A stretch of 64,000 nucleotides of DNA from Flavobacterium eburneipallidum (GCF_027111355.2 NZ_CP114291.2:620001-684000); one strand, 5' to 3'. Shown: positions 16,898 to 25,912, numbered from the stretch's first letter. The notes: generated by a model from the sequence alone, not told the origin. Program-made: numbers and translations.

Positions 16898-17389
16898 ATG
16901 AAAAGCGTACTGTTTATTAGCCTAATTCTTTTGACTTCTTGTATTTCCAGACAAGCAGATTATTCTGACGTTCAAATTGAAACCTTCAAAAAAAACATAA
17001 TGAACAATAAAGACATCAATAGTTATGAAGATTATAGTTTGTATGTTATTAATGGGGAGGCGCCATGTGATATTTTGCCTTATGCCTTGAGAATGAAAGA
17101 TGTTTATCCTGATGCGTATTATAATCTTTTTTATGCTTTTTTAAAAATAGATAATAAGGGGGAATATAGTATTCATAACCTTCTAAAACTCCAAAAACCA
17201 GAACAAGATTTACTTGTACACTATTTAGAAGAGGGAGCAAGAAAGGAATCTAGTTTATGTTTAGGTGTGTTAATAGAACTTTATAAAAATGAAATTTATT
17301 TCGAAAAAAACACCAAAAAATTAGATAGTTTAGAGTTCGTTGCAGACAGTCTTTCTAAAGATTTTGTTGAAAATCCAAAGTTTGAATAA
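16898..17389 (+). CDS. Hypothetical lipoprotein
   Basis: 163 residues with a lipoprotein signal peptide (MKSVLFISLILLTSC, Cys15). The mature part has no recognised motif; it is helical-looking and rich in Asp, Glu, Lys and Leu. It is unusual in being bracketed by two near-identical palindromes (16832-16855 and 17418-17441), and it stands between unrelated housekeeping genes, which suggests it arrived as an insertion (inference). Function unknown. Confidence 0.7.
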   Translation: MKSVLFISLILLTSCISRQADYSDVQIETFKKNIMNNKDINSYEDYSLYVINGEAPCDILPYALRMKDVYPDAYYNLFYAFLKIDNKGEYSIHNLLKLQKPEQDLLVHYLEEGARKESSLCLGVLIELYKNEIYFEKNTKKLDSLEFVADSLSKDFVENPKFE

Positions 17390-17417
17390 AATCAAGATAG
17401 GCAGGAAACGAGGTGCT

Positions 17418-17441
17418 GTGCGAAGTCTCCCGACTTCGTAC
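17418..17441. repeat. Near-perfect 10-bp palindrome, dispersed repeat copy 2
   Basis: GTGCGAAGTC, loop TCCC, GACTTCGTAC: identical to copy 1 except for one base in the left arm. The flanks GGTGCTG and CCCATT are shared with the decayed copy at 5684-5722 (opposite strand), so the repeat unit is about 40 bp rather than only the hairpin. Confidence 0.75.
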
Positions 17442-17570
17442 CCATTCCAATAGGCAACTTACGATGGCAACCAAAACAAAGAATTAAGATGAAAAATAAA
17501 GTAGGAATGGCATATAGAGATATTAAAGTAGGTTAAATCACTTCAATAATAATTTTTGTTCTAATAAAAA

Positions 17571-17592
17571 AACCACGCCAAATAGCGTGGTT
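17571..17592 (-). terminator. Intrinsic terminator of the BI-1 family gene
   Basis: AACCACGC CAAATA GCGTGGTT, with an A-run on the plus-strand left side that becomes a T-run after the hairpin on the minus strand. Confidence 0.8.
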
Positions 17593-17614
17593 CTAATTTC
17601 GTTAATCTTTATTT

Positions 17615-18382
17615 TTAATCTCTACTCGAAAGTTTAGAAAGCAATCTTAAAAACTCGATGTACAACCAAACCAAGGTAATCATCAAGCCCATTGCACCAA
17701 ACCATTCCATGTATTTAGGCATTTTTTGTTGAACTCCTTTTTCGATGCTGTCAAAATCCAAGAATAGGTTTAAAGCTGCAATTACAATCACAAAAACACT
17801 AATTCCAATACTCATCATCGAACTACCGTGATGAACTGGAGTGAAGCTGGTAAACATAGAAACAACCCATGAAATAAGATAATATGTAGCAATGGCCAAT
17901 GTCGCCGCCACAACTACTGATTTGAACTGTTCGGTCACTTTTACAATTTTAAATCGGTACAATCCCAAGCAAACCGCAAAGGTTACAAAGGTAGCTCCCA
18001 CTGCCTGAATAACAATGCCAGGATATTTAATTTCAAAAATAGCAGATACTCCACCAATGAATAAACCTTCAAACAAGGCATAACCTGGTGCTAAATAACC
18101 CGAAAGTTGTGGTTTGAAAGAAGCAACTACCACTAAAATCAATCCTATAATCGCTCCGCCAATAGCAGGAACAATTGGATTCAATCCATTAAAAGCCATC
18201 CACCAAACTACAATAGCCGATGCACAAAGCAATAAAAATAAGATTAAAGTTTTGTTGATAGTTCCCGCAAGACTCATTTCTTGGTCGTGACCAATAACGG
18301 TAGCTTCGTGTACTTGTTCTGCTCTTGAAGTAGCTGAAAATGATTTATTAGTTAAAAACGGATTTTTCGATTCGAAAGCCAT
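17615..18382 (-). CDS. Bax inhibitor-1/YccA-like integral membrane protein
   Basis: 255 residues with a hydrophilic N-terminus of about 40 residues and about seven hydrophobic segments. The sequence pattern (NPIVPAIGGAIIGLILVVVASFKPQLSGYLAPGYALFEGLFIGGVSAIFE and the final LVWLYIEFLRLLSKL) matches the Bax1-I/YccA bacterial branch with a Pro-rich first loop. Some family members are pH-sensitive calcium-leak channels; the bacterial role of this branch is not settled. Monocistronic, with its own terminator. Confidence 0.88.
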   Translation of the reverse strand: MAFESKNPFLTNKSFSATSRAEQVHEATVIGHDQEMSLAGTINKTLILFLLLCASAIVVWWMAFNGLNPIVPAIGGAIIGLILVVVASFKPQLSGYLAPGYALFEGLFIGGVSAIFEIKYPGIVIQAVGATFVTFAVCLGLYRFKIVKVTEQFKSVVVAATLAIATYYLISWVVSMFTSFTPVHHGSSMMSIGISVFVIVIAALNLFLDFDSIEKGVQQKMPKYMEWFGAMGLMITLVWLYIEFLRLLSKLSSRD

Positions 18383-18473
18383 AGTTTATTATGTTTAATT
18401 TATTCAAATGTAAAATATTTTGAGCAGAAGATTGTTTATTTATTCTTAAAATTTTTCAATCCAATTAGAAACA

Positions 18474-18507
18474 AAAAATCCGTGTCATTATAAAACGACA
18501 CGGATTT
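18474..18507 (-). terminator. Intrinsic terminator of the pyk operon
   Basis: AAATCCGTGTC / GACACGGATTT arms around a 10-nt loop; on the minus strand it is followed by a T-run. It ends the minus-strand unit acpP-fabF-rnc-IPExxxVDY-pyk. Confidence 0.8.
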
Positions 18508-18528
18508 AATATTCTTGAATATTATGAA

Positions 18529-19959
18529 TTATTCTATTTCAGAAACTCTCAAGGTGTTTACCATTCCTTTGTCTAAAAGAGGCATTGCCGAAAGGTTTAC
18601 AACAAAATCACCTTTAGTAACATATCCTTTTTGTCTAGCAATTTCATTTACATCCGAAACGGTGTCATCTGTACTTACTGAACTGTCATAATAGAATGTT
18701 TTTACTCCCCATAATAAGTTCAAACGAGTTAAAATTCTTTTGTTAGAAGTAAATACTAAAATATGAGATTGTGGTCTCCAAGCCGAAATCTGGAAAGCCG
18801 TGTAACCACTGTTGGTCAATGTGCTAATGGCTTTGGCTTTAATTCCGTTAGCCATTTGTGTAGCGTGATGACAAACAATTTTAGTAATAAAACGATTGGT
18901 TTTAATCTGTGGTGTGTTTTGTGGTACTTGAATTAGCGGAGAATCTTCTACTGCCTCAAGAATTTTTGTCATTTGCTGAATTACCTGAACAGGATAATTA
19001 CCTGCAGCTGTTTCTCCGGAAAGCATTACAGCATCCGCACCATCCATAACAGAGTTGGCAACGTCGTTTACTTCGGCTCTGGTTGGAGTCAAACTTGTAA
19101 TCATTGTTTCCATCATTTGAGTCGCTACAATAACAGGAATTCTAGCAGTTTTTGCTCTACGAATCAAGTCTTTTTGTACCAATGGTACTTCGTGTGCAGG
19201 AAGTTCTACCCCTAAATCACCACGGGCTACCATCAAAGCGTCAGAATAAGCAATGATTTTGTCAATGTTTTCTAATGCTTCTGGCATTTCGATTTTGGCA
19301 ACGATTGGAATTTTAAATTCCGAATGCTCTTCGATTAATTCCTGAAGATCTTGTAGGTCTCTTGGTGTTTTTACGAATGAAAGCGCAATCCAATCTACTT
19401 TTTGACCAATAGCAAAAATCGCATCGGCAATATCTTTTTCTGTTAAAGCAGGTAAAGAAATTTTTGTATTAGGTAGGTTTACTCCTTTTTTAGATTTCAA
19501 TTCACCTCCTTGAAGTACTCTTGCTAAAACTTCGGTTTTTTTGTCTGTTTCAACAATTTCGAAGATTAATTTACCATCGTCAAGTAATATTTTTTCTCCA
19601 GGATTCACATCATTTGGAAAATTTTGATACTTCATGAAAACTTTTTTGGCAGTACCAATAATGTCTTCAGCAGTTGTAAAGGTGATTAAATCGCCATCAT
19701 TTACAACTACACCATCTTCCATTACACCTACACGAAGTTTAGGCCCTTGTAAGTCTCCAAGAATAGCGGTTGTGTATCCGAATTCATCGTTTAGACCTCT
19801 AATTATATTGATTTTATTTTTAACATCTTCGTAGTCTGCGTGCGAAAAATTTATTCTAAACACATTTACACCTGCTTCGACCATGTCTTTTATGATCTCT
19901 TTAGTACTACATGCAGGCCCTAGTGTGGCTACAATTTTTGTTTTTTTCTTTGTAATCAT
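18529..19959 (-). CDS. pyk: Pyruvate kinase
   Basis: 476 residues, full length. Family motifs visible: N-terminal TKIVATLGPA, NFSH, GDLQGPKLRVG, the catalytic KIEMPEALENID (catalytic Lys), MVARGDLGVELP metal/phosphate loop, MMETMI, AEVNDVANSVMDGADAVMLSGETAAG. Converts phosphoenolpyruvate and ADP to pyruvate and ATP. It starts 5 nt after the IPExxxVDY-family gene, so it is probably co-transcribed. Confidence 0.97.
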   Translation of the reverse strand: MITKKKTKIVATLGPACSTKEIIKDMVEAGVNVFRINFSHADYEDVKNKINIIRGLNDEFGYTTAILGDLQGPKLRVGVMEDGVVVNDGDLITFTTAEDIIGTAKKVFMKYQNFPNDVNPGEKILLDDGKLIFEIVETDKKTEVLARVLQGGELKSKKGVNLPNTKISLPALTEKDIADAIFAIGQKVDWIALSFVKTPRDLQDLQELIEEHSEFKIPIVAKIEMPEALENIDKIIAYSDALMVARGDLGVELPAHEVPLVQKDLIRRAKTARIPVIVATQMMETMITSLTPTRAEVNDVANSVMDGADAVMLSGETAAGNYPVQVIQQMTKILEAVEDSPLIQVPQNTPQIKTNRFITKIVCHHATQMANGIKAKAISTLTNSGYTAFQISAWRPQSHILVFTSNKRILTRLNLLWGVKTFYYDSSVSTDDTVSDVNEIARQKGYVTKGDFVVNLSAMPLLDKGMVNTLRVSEIE

Positions 19960-19964
19960 TGGTA

Positions 19965-20453
19965 TTAAAAAATTAAATTGTTTTTTGCTTTTATTTTATT
20001 AATGTCAATTTGATAAGCTGTTGATAAGTTATCAATTGTATTTAATTGCGTTAGTATTGCTTCTAAATTCTTGGTTTCGTCTAAATTTTCTATTTTTAAA
20101 AAATAATCTACTTTCTTAAATTCTGAAAGTAAATAAACTTTTGTAGCCACCTCCATGGTTACATTCGAAAATAGATTTTGGCTATTGTTATTCTTTTGTT
20201 GAATGACTTCGTTTTTGTTTTGAATTAAATTCCAAGAGATTCCTTTTTCGACGTCGAAAGAATAAAATCTTGTGAATTTTGTTTCTCCTTCTTTTATATT
20301 AATCAAAATTTCATTTTCATTTTTACTCAAATTGATGAATAATTTCTGATTGATGAAATAAGCTAATCTGTAGTCTTCTAACGACGTGTGAATAGCGATA
20401 AGTTGATAATCAATTTCGTCAAATTCGCCAAAATCCAGTTTATGAATAGCCAT
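19965..20453 (-). CDS. IPExxxVDY-family protein
   Basis: 162 residues. Its position immediately upstream of pyk and downstream of rnc matches the conserved neighbourhood of the IPExxxVDY family of Bacteroidota, as does the opening HKLDFGEFDEIDYQLIAIHTSLEDYRLAYFIN. The function of the family is not known. No signal peptide or membrane segment; probably cytoplasmic. The name-giving motif is degenerate here (the region reads FDEIDY), so assignment leans on context. Confidence 0.75.
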   Translation of the reverse strand: MAIHKLDFGEFDEIDYQLIAIHTSLEDYRLAYFINQKLFINLSKNENEILINIKEGETKFTRFYSFDVEKGISWNLIQNKNEVIQQKNNNSQNLFSNVTMEVATKVYLLSEFKKVDYFLKIENLDETKNLEAILTQLNTIDNLSTAYQIDINKIKAKNNLIF

Positions 20454-20567
20454 TTATGAAACAAATAAGTTGTAAATATAGCATTTCTATTGAAGCAGAA
20501 ATGCCTCAAAATAAATGATTTTGTTATTTTTATAAACGAAAACGTTATAGGATAGAGTGTATTCTGA

Positions 20568-21314
20568 TTATTTGTTGTCTATTTTATTTTGAAATGCAAA
20601 ATAAGCTCGTTGAGATGCTTTTTCTTCGGCTTTCTTTTTTGAGGTAGCTCTTGCTTTAGCAATCACTTTGTCGTCGATACTTAATTTTACACCAAATAAG
20701 CGTTGACCGTCTATTCCGTTATCGTCAAAAATGTCGTAGTGAAATTGTCTTTTTTCTTTTTGACACCATTCTATTAGTAAACTTTTGTAGCTAATGACTT
20801 TTCCTTCCAGTCGAGCAATATCTACATAAGGAATTACTACTCTCTTTTGAATGAATTTTTCGCAAAATTCATATCCTTTGTCTAAATAAATAGCGCCAAC
20901 TAAAGATTCGAAAATATTGCCATGAATGTTGTCGCCAAAATGCTGTACAGGCACTTTGCTTTCTATAAATCGAACCAAATTCAAATCCTTGCCAAGTTCA
21001 TTCAGGTGTTCTCTACTAACAATTTTGGATCTCATTTTGGTAAGATAACCTTCGTCACCTGCTGGAGCTTTGTCAAATAAATGAGCAGCAATTACAGCGC
21101 TTAACATAGCATCGCCCAAAAACTCAAGTCGTTCGTAATTGACAGGATTGCCTTGTTGGTCTTGCTTGTTTGAAGAACGATGGGTGAATGCTTTTTTGTA
21201 ATATTCTAGCGTTTTTGGTTCGAAACCCAAGATTTCGTGCATAGCATCAAAAAAAATCCCGTCTTCAAGAGAACGGGATTTTGAAAATATTTTTTTAATT
21301 ATACGCATTTGCAC
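20568..21314 (-). CDS. rnc: Ribonuclease III
   Basis: 248 residues. Catalytic RNase III domain with the signature NYERLEFLGDAML (residues 59-71) and the second metal-site block NIFESLVGAIYLDKG; C-terminal double-stranded RNA-binding domain (YKSLLIEWCQ to ASQRAYFAF). Processes rRNA and other structured RNAs. It starts 8 nt after the fabF stop; the first two possible starts (Met1 and Met3) cannot be separated from sequence. Confidence 0.97.
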   Translation of the reverse strand: MQMRIIKKIFSKSRSLEDGIFFDAMHEILGFEPKTLEYYKKAFTHRSSNKQDQQGNPVNYERLEFLGDAMLSAVIAAHLFDKAPAGDEGYLTKMRSKIVSREHLNELGKDLNLVRFIESKVPVQHFGDNIHGNIFESLVGAIYLDKGYEFCEKFIQKRVVIPYVDIARLEGKVISYKSLLIEWCQKEKRQFHYDIFDDNGIDGQRLFGVKLSIDDKVIAKARATSKKKAEEKASQRAYFAFQNKIDNK

Positions 21315-21322
21315 AAATATAA

Positions 21323-22576
21323 TTAGTAACCTAATTTTTTAACTAACACGCAAGCATTATGTCCACCAAAACCAAAAGTGTTACTCATCAAAACATTTAC
21401 TTCTCTTTTTTGAGCTACATTAAAGGTAAAGTTTAGTTTAGGATTAATGCTTTCATCATCAGTAAAATGATTGATTGTTGGAGGAATAATTCCATGTTGT
21501 ATAGAAAGAATCGCCGAGATAGTTTCTACTGCTCCAGCTGCTCCAAGCAAGTGTCCTGTCATTGATTTTGTTGAATTCAAATTCATTGTGTAGGCGTGTT
21601 CTCCAAAAACATGTTCAATAGCTTTCGATTCGGCTAAATCTCCAAGAGGTGTTGAAGTTCCGTGCATGTTTACACCATCAACATCTGTTGGTTTTAGTCC
21701 AGCATCACGCAAGCAGTTCAACATTACATTTTTTGCTCCCAATCCTTCTGGATGGGGTGCTGTAATATGATGCGCATCTGCTGACATTCCGCCACCACCA
21801 ATTTCGCAATAGATTTTGGCTCCACGAGCTACTGCATGTTCATATTCTTCTAGGATTAAAGCTCCTGCACCTTCACCTAAAACAAAACCATCGCGTTCTT
21901 TGTCCATAGGTCTGGATGCGGTTTTAGGATCGTCATTTCTGGTAGAAAGGGCGTGCATTGCATTAAATCCGCCCATTCCTGCAATGGTTACAGCTGCCTC
22001 TGAACCTCCAGTCACCATAATGTCAGCATGACCTAATCTAATGTAATTGAAAGCATCAATAATAGCATTTGTAGATGATGCGCAAGCCGAGACAGTACCA
22101 AAATTAGGGCCTCTAAATCCATATTTTATAGAAATATGTCCACAGGCTATGTCTCCAATCATTTTTGGAATAAAGAAAGGATTGAATTTTGGTGTTCCGT
22201 CACCTGCTGCAAAATTAAGAACCTCTATTTGAAAAGTTTCTAATCCTCCAATTCCTGAACCCCAGATTACTCCAGCACGATCTTTGTCAATTGTATCTAA
22301 ATCAAAATTAGCGTCTTTCATTGCTTCTTCTGAAGAAACCATGGCGTATTGAGCATAACGATCCATTTTTCGAGCTTCTTTTCTTTCGACGAAATCTTCA
22401 ATATTAAAATTTTTCAGTTCGCAAGCAAACTGTGTTTTAAATTTTGAAGCATCAAAATAAGTTATCGGAGCAGCCCCGCTAACGCCGTTAATAAGACTAT
22501 TCCAGTATTCTTGAATGTTATTTCCAATAGGAGTAAGAGCACCCAAGCCTGTTACAACAACTCGTCTTAATTCCAT
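21323..22576 (-). CDS. fabF: Beta-ketoacyl-ACP synthase II
   Basis: 417 residues. Catalytic triad visible: Cys in VSACASSTNAI, His in NMHGTSTPLGD, His in STKSMTGHLLGAAG; typical N-terminal VVVTGLGALTPIGNN and C-terminal SNTFGFGGHNACVLVK. Condenses malonyl-ACP with growing acyl-ACP in fatty-acid synthesis. It lies 237 nt downstream of acpP, a gap occupied by two hairpins that may tune fabF relative to acpP expression. Confidence 0.98.
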   Translation of the reverse strand: MELRRVVVTGLGALTPIGNNIQEYWNSLINGVSGAAPITYFDASKFKTQFACELKNFNIEDFVERKEARKMDRYAQYAMVSSEEAMKDANFDLDTIDKDRAGVIWGSGIGGLETFQIEVLNFAAGDGTPKFNPFFIPKMIGDIACGHISIKYGFRGPNFGTVSACASSTNAIIDAFNYIRLGHADIMVTGGSEAAVTIAGMGGFNAMHALSTRNDDPKTASRPMDKERDGFVLGEGAGALILEEYEHAVARGAKIYCEIGGGGMSADAHHITAPHPEGLGAKNVMLNCLRDAGLKPTDVDGVNMHGTSTPLGDLAESKAIEHVFGEHAYTMNLNSTKSMTGHLLGAAGAVETISAILSIQHGIIPPTINHFTDDESINPKLNFTFNVAQKREVNVLMSNTFGFGGHNACVLVKKLGY

Positions 22577-22608
22577 AATTTTTTAGATTAGTATTTTTAA
22601 ACAAATAA

Positions 22609-22652
22609 AACCCATGCTTTCTTGCTGTTTTAGTCACAAAAGAGCTATGGGT
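22609..22652 (-). terminator. Terminator/attenuator-like hairpin upstream of fabF
   Basis: On the minus strand: ACCCATAGCT, 24-nt loop, AGCATGGGTT followed by TTATTTG. One bulge in the stem. It sits between acpP and fabF and could end a fraction of acpP transcripts. Confidence 0.5.
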
Positions 22653-22710
22653 ATTCTATTATATATTTTTTGATTGAAATTCAATCTGGAATTTAATTTT
22701 TTAAAATAAT

Positions 22711-22808
22711 AACACCCGATTTTTATTAAATTCCAATTTTCAAAAAACAAATTCCAATTTTTGGAATTCGGAATTTCTATAATTTGAGATTTTTAAAGAT
22801 CGGGTGTT
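22711..22808 (-). other. Long-range inverted repeat in the acpP-fabF intergenic region
   Basis: Perfect 10-bp arms AACACCCGAT (22711-22720) and ATCGGGTGTT (22799-22808) enclose 78 nt that contain a further AATTCCAA..TTGGAATT hairpin. In the acpP message this folds directly after the stop codon and may stabilise the 3' end or partially terminate. Confidence 0.55.
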
Positions 22809-22813
22809 TTTTA

Positions 22814-23050
22814 TTATTTCTTAGCTTCTTCGATATAAGAAATTGCTTGACCTACAGTAGCGATATTTTCGGCTTGATCGTCTGGAATTTGAATATCAAA
22901 TTCTTTTTCGAATTCCATAATAAGCTCTACAGTGTCTAATGAGTCAGCTCCTAAATCATTAGTGAAGCTAGCTTCTGTTACAACTTCGTTTTCGTCAACA
23001 CCTAATTTGTCTACGATAATCGCTTTTACTCTTGATGCAATGTCTGACAT
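22814..23050 (-). CDS. acpP: Acyl carrier protein
   Basis: 78 residues with the phosphopantetheine attachment site GADSLDTVE (Ser37) and the usual acidic composition. Carries acyl intermediates in fatty-acid and lipid synthesis. A good Bacteroidota promoter lies upstream (23081-23109). It heads the minus-strand unit acpP-fabF-rnc. Confidence 0.98.
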   Translation of the reverse strand: MSDIASRVKAIIVDKLGVDENEVVTEASFTNDLGADSLDTVELIMEFEKEFDIQIPDDQAENIATVGQAISYIEEAKK

Positions 23051-23080
23051 AATCTTTAAATTTTAAATTTTAATTGTTGG

Positions 23081-23109
23081 CAAAAATAAAAAACTTTATT
23101 TGAAAACAA
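23081..23109 (-). promoter_or_regulatory. acpP promoter
   Basis: On the minus strand: TTG (23109-23107), 18-nt spacer, TATTTTTG (23088-23081), matching the Bacteroidota primary-sigma consensus; the start codon of acpP follows about 30 nt downstream. Confidence 0.7.
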
Positions 23110-23225
23110 CTATTTAGTTAATAAATGTGACTGCTAATTTATAAAATAAATTTCATAAAGACTCTCGAATACTATTTATTATGAGTTTTTATTCTTTTTT
23201 TTGCAGTATTGAAATCTGTTTGAAT

Positions 23226-23792
23226 ATGAAAAAAATTGTAATTTTTGCTTCTGGATCGGGTACTAATGCCGAAAATATTATAAGACATTTTAAAAACACG
23301 AGCATAGGAAATGTGGTTGCTGTATTTACTAATAACCCAAAGGCTTATGTGATTGAAAGAGCTAAAAACTTTCAAATCCCTGCAGAAATTTTCTCTAAAG
23401 ATGAATTAAATACTAGTAAAATACTACAAAAATTAAATGCTATTCAGCCTGATTTAATCGTTTTGGCTGGATTTTTATTGAAATTTCCCGAAAATATTAT
23501 TGAACAGTTTCCCGATAAAATAATAAATGTGCATCCTGCTTTGTTACCGAAGTATGGCGGAAAGGGAATGTACGGTATGAATGTACACAAAGCCATTGTC
23601 GAAAATAAAGAAAAGGAAACTGGAATTACCATTCATTACGTCAATGAAAATTACGACGAGGGAAATATTATTTTTCAAAAGAAAGTAACCGTTTTAATTA
23701 CTGACACTCCAGAAGTGGTGGCCGAAAAAATACACGAGTTGGAGCAAAAATATTTTCCAGCGATCGTTGAAGACGTTTTAAATCTTAAATAA
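23226..23792 (+). CDS. purN: Phosphoribosylglycinamide formyltransferase
   Basis: 188 residues from the ATG at 23226 (MKKIVIFASGSGTN, the conserved start). An upstream in-frame ATG at 23181 would add 15 unconserved residues and is rejected. GART motifs: GSGTNAENI phosphate loop, VLAGFLLKFP, catalytic Asn-His in NVHPALLPKYGG, and Asp in YDEGNIIFQ. Transfers formyl from 10-formyl-THF to GAR in purine synthesis. Its stop overlaps the next start by one base (TAATG). Confidence 0.96.
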   Translation: MKKIVIFASGSGTNAENIIRHFKNTSIGNVVAVFTNNPKAYVIERAKNFQIPAEIFSKDELNTSKILQKLNAIQPDLIVLAGFLLKFPENIIEQFPDKIINVHPALLPKYGGKGMYGMNVHKAIVENKEKETGITIHYVNENYDEGNIIFQKKVTVLITDTPEVVAEKIHELEQKYFPAIVEDVLNLK

Positions 23793-24394
23793 TGAAAAGG
23801 TATTTGATTGTATTAGTAACTGTATTATCAATTTCAAACGGATTTTGTCAGGAAAGATTTGAAGTTAAAAAAATTGGATTTTCTATTGATGTTCCTGAAA
23901 ATTGGATTTCAATGGAAAACGAAGCCATTCTGAAAAACTTAAATCAGTATGATTTTACAGACAAGCAAATAGAAGAATTGTTAAAGTCTAATAATTCAGC
24001 CGTAGATCTTGCTACTTATACTAAATATGATCCTAAAAAACACAGAGGAATAATTCCAACCATAAAAATTAGAACGCATAGTAATCAAACCGATAATATC
24101 AATGATTTTAAAACGGTTATCGAAAAATCTACTGAAAACGTCAAAAAAGCATTAACAAATTTTAGATTTATAAATCCACCAGTTATTACTGAAATAGCAA
24201 AACAAAAAGCAGTTCAGTTTTTGGCTCAATTCACACTCAAAAACGGAGGTGTTGATTATGAGATAATTAGTAAGACCTGTTACATTCCAAAAAAAGGCTA
24301 TTTCATTTCTTTAAATTTTATTGAAGAAGTAGGAAAAGAAGATAATCAACTGTTATTTGAAACATTAATCAAGAGCATACAATTGACTAATTAA
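23792..24394 (+). CDS. Hypothetical secreted protein
   Basis: 200 residues, signal peptide ending near NGFCQ (residue 20). The mature chain (FEVKKIGFSIDVPENWISMENE, later AVQFLAQFTLKNGGVDYEIISKTCYIPKKGYFISLNF) resembles small PsbP/DcrB-like periplasmic proteins, but I cannot assign it confidently. It overlaps purN by one base and is followed 2 nt later by rnhA, so all three are probably co-transcribed although not obviously related in function. Confidence 0.75.
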   Translation: MKRYLIVLVTVLSISNGFCQERFEVKKIGFSIDVPENWISMENEAILKNLNQYDFTDKQIEELLKSNNSAVDLATYTKYDPKKHRGIIPTIKIRTHSNQTDNINDFKTVIEKSTENVKKALTNFRFINPPVITEIAKQKAVQFLAQFTLKNGGVDYEIISKTCYIPKKGYFISLNFIEEVGKEDNQLLFETLIKSIQLTN

Positions 24395-24396
24395 AT

Positions 24397-24876
24397 TTGG
24401 AACACGAAGTACATATATATACTGACGGCGCAGCCAAGGGAAATCCTGGTCGCGGTGGTTATGGCGTTGTGATGGAATTAGTAGGTACGCCACATAAAAA
24501 AGAATTCTACGAAGGTTTTCGCCATACTACTAATAATAGAATGGAATTGTTAGCAGTAATTGTGGGTCTCGAAAAACTAAAAAATCCAAATATGAAGGTT
24601 TTAGTTATTTCAGATTCTAAATATGTGGTGGATTCTGTTTTGAAAAAATGGGTTTTTGGCTGGGAGAAAAAAGGTTTTGCCGACAAAAAAAATCCTGATT
24701 TATGGAAACGCTTTCTAATCGTTTACCGAAAACACAAAGTAGATTTCAAATGGATAAAAGGACACAACAATCACCCTCAAAATGAACGTTGCGATGAATT
24801 GGCGGTTTTTGCTTCTAGTCAAAAGGAGCTTTCTGTAGATGCTTTTTATGAAAAAGAAGAAGCTAAACTTTTGTGA
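24397..24876 (+). CDS. rnhA: Ribonuclease HI, TTG start
   Basis: 159 residues. Catalytic acidic residues visible in YTDGAAKGNPG, MELLAV, ISDSKYV and NERCDELAV; the handle region KKWVFGWEKKGF is present. Degrades RNA of RNA:DNA hybrids. No ATG is available before the conserved block; the TTG at 24397, 2 nt after the previous stop, gives the standard N-terminus (EHEVHIYTDG), so translation is probably coupled. Confidence 0.93.
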   Translation: MEHEVHIYTDGAAKGNPGRGGYGVVMELVGTPHKKEFYEGFRHTTNNRMELLAVIVGLEKLKNPNMKVLVISDSKYVVDSVLKKWVFGWEKKGFADKKNPDLWKRFLIVYRKHKVDFKWIKGHNNHPQNERCDELAVFASSQKELSVDAFYEKEEAKLL

Positions 24877-24896
24877 AAACTTTGAGTGCATCATCC

Positions 24897-24928
24897 TTTG
24901 CAACTCTAAAACTTATGAACTATCTTTG
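24897..24928 (+). promoter_or_regulatory. Promoter of the PfkB kinase gene
   Basis: TTTG (24897-24900), 20-nt spacer, TATCTTTG (24921-24928): a close match to the Bacteroidota consensus, 25 nt upstream of the start codon. The -33 element lies just past the rnhA stop. Confidence 0.7.
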
Positions 24929-24952
24929 CACCTTTAATTCGAAAAACATATA

Positions 24953-25876
24953 ATGAATAAATTATTGATTGTTGGAACCGTTGCTTTCGACGCTATCGAA
25001 ACCCCTTTTGGTAAAACAGATAAAATTTTGGGTGGAGCAGGAACTTATATAGGACTTTCTGCAGCTCATTTTAAATTACAATCTGCAATCGTTTCTGTTG
25101 TTGGTGATGATTTTCCACAAGAATATTTAGATTTATTAACGGATAGAAATATTGATATTTCAGGTCTTGAAGTGGTCAAAGGTGGAAAAACATTCTTTTG
25201 GAGTGGTTTGTACCACAACGATTTGAATTCCAGAGATACATTGGCAACCGAATTGAATGTATTGGCGGATTTTCAGCCAAAAGTGCCTCAAAATTTCAAA
25301 AATGCTGATGTTGTAATGCTTGGAAACTTGCATCCATTAGTACAAAGTAGCGTTTTAGATCAAATGGAAACCAAACCTAAATTAGTAGTTTTGGATACCA
25401 TGAATTTTTGGATGGATTGTGCTTTGTCAGAATTATTAGATGTAATCAAACGTGTGGATGTTATTACAATTAATGATGAAGAAGCTAGACAATTGTCAGG
25501 AGAATATTCATTAGTAAAAGCTGCTGCAAAAATCCATGCTATGGGACCAAAATACATAGTGATTAAAAAAGGAGAACACGGGGCTTTATTGTTTCATGAT
25601 AAAGAAATTTTCTTTGCACCAGCCTTGCCATTAGAAGAAGTTTTTGATCCAACAGGAGCAGGAGATACTTTTGCAGGCGGATTTGCGGGGTACATCACAC
25701 AAAGTGGTGACATTTCCTTTGAGAATATGAAAAATGCCATTATTTATGGATCTAATTTAGCTTCATTCTGTGTAGAAAAATTTGGAACTGAAAGAATGGT
25801 CTCACTTGAAAAAGACGAAGTGGTGTCGAGATTGAAGCAATTCAAGTCATTGACCCAATTTGATATAGAATTATAA
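24953..25876 (+). CDS. PfkB-family carbohydrate/nucleoside kinase
   Basis: 307 residues of the ribokinase/PfkB fold. N-terminal GGAGTYIGLSAAHF block and C-terminal ATP-binding and catalytic-Asp motif DPTGAGDTFAGGFAGY. The substrate cannot be read from sequence; the next gene is a PurF-type amidotransferase and purN is two genes upstream, so a nucleoside or ribose substrate is plausible (inference). Terminated by a short hairpin at 25889-25912. Confidence 0.92.
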   Translation: MNKLLIVGTVAFDAIETPFGKTDKILGGAGTYIGLSAAHFKLQSAIVSVVGDDFPQEYLDLLTDRNIDISGLEVVKGGKTFFWSGLYHNDLNSRDTLATELNVLADFQPKVPQNFKNADVVMLGNLHPLVQSSVLDQMETKPKLVVLDTMNFWMDCALSELLDVIKRVDVITINDEEARQLSGEYSLVKAAAKIHAMGPKYIVIKKGEHGALLFHDKEIFFAPALPLEEVFDPTGAGDTFAGGFAGYITQSGDISFENMKNAIIYGSNLASFCVEKFGTERMVSLEKDEVVSRLKQFKSLTQFDIEL

Positions 25877-25888
25877 TGCAAAATTATG

Positions 25889-25912
25889 AAGCCTCGGAAA
25901 CGGGGCTTTTTT
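25889..25912 (+). terminator. Short terminator between the PfkB kinase and amidophosphoribosyltransferase genes
   Basis: GCCTCG GAAA CGGGGC with one G-T pair, followed by T6. Confidence 0.7.
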
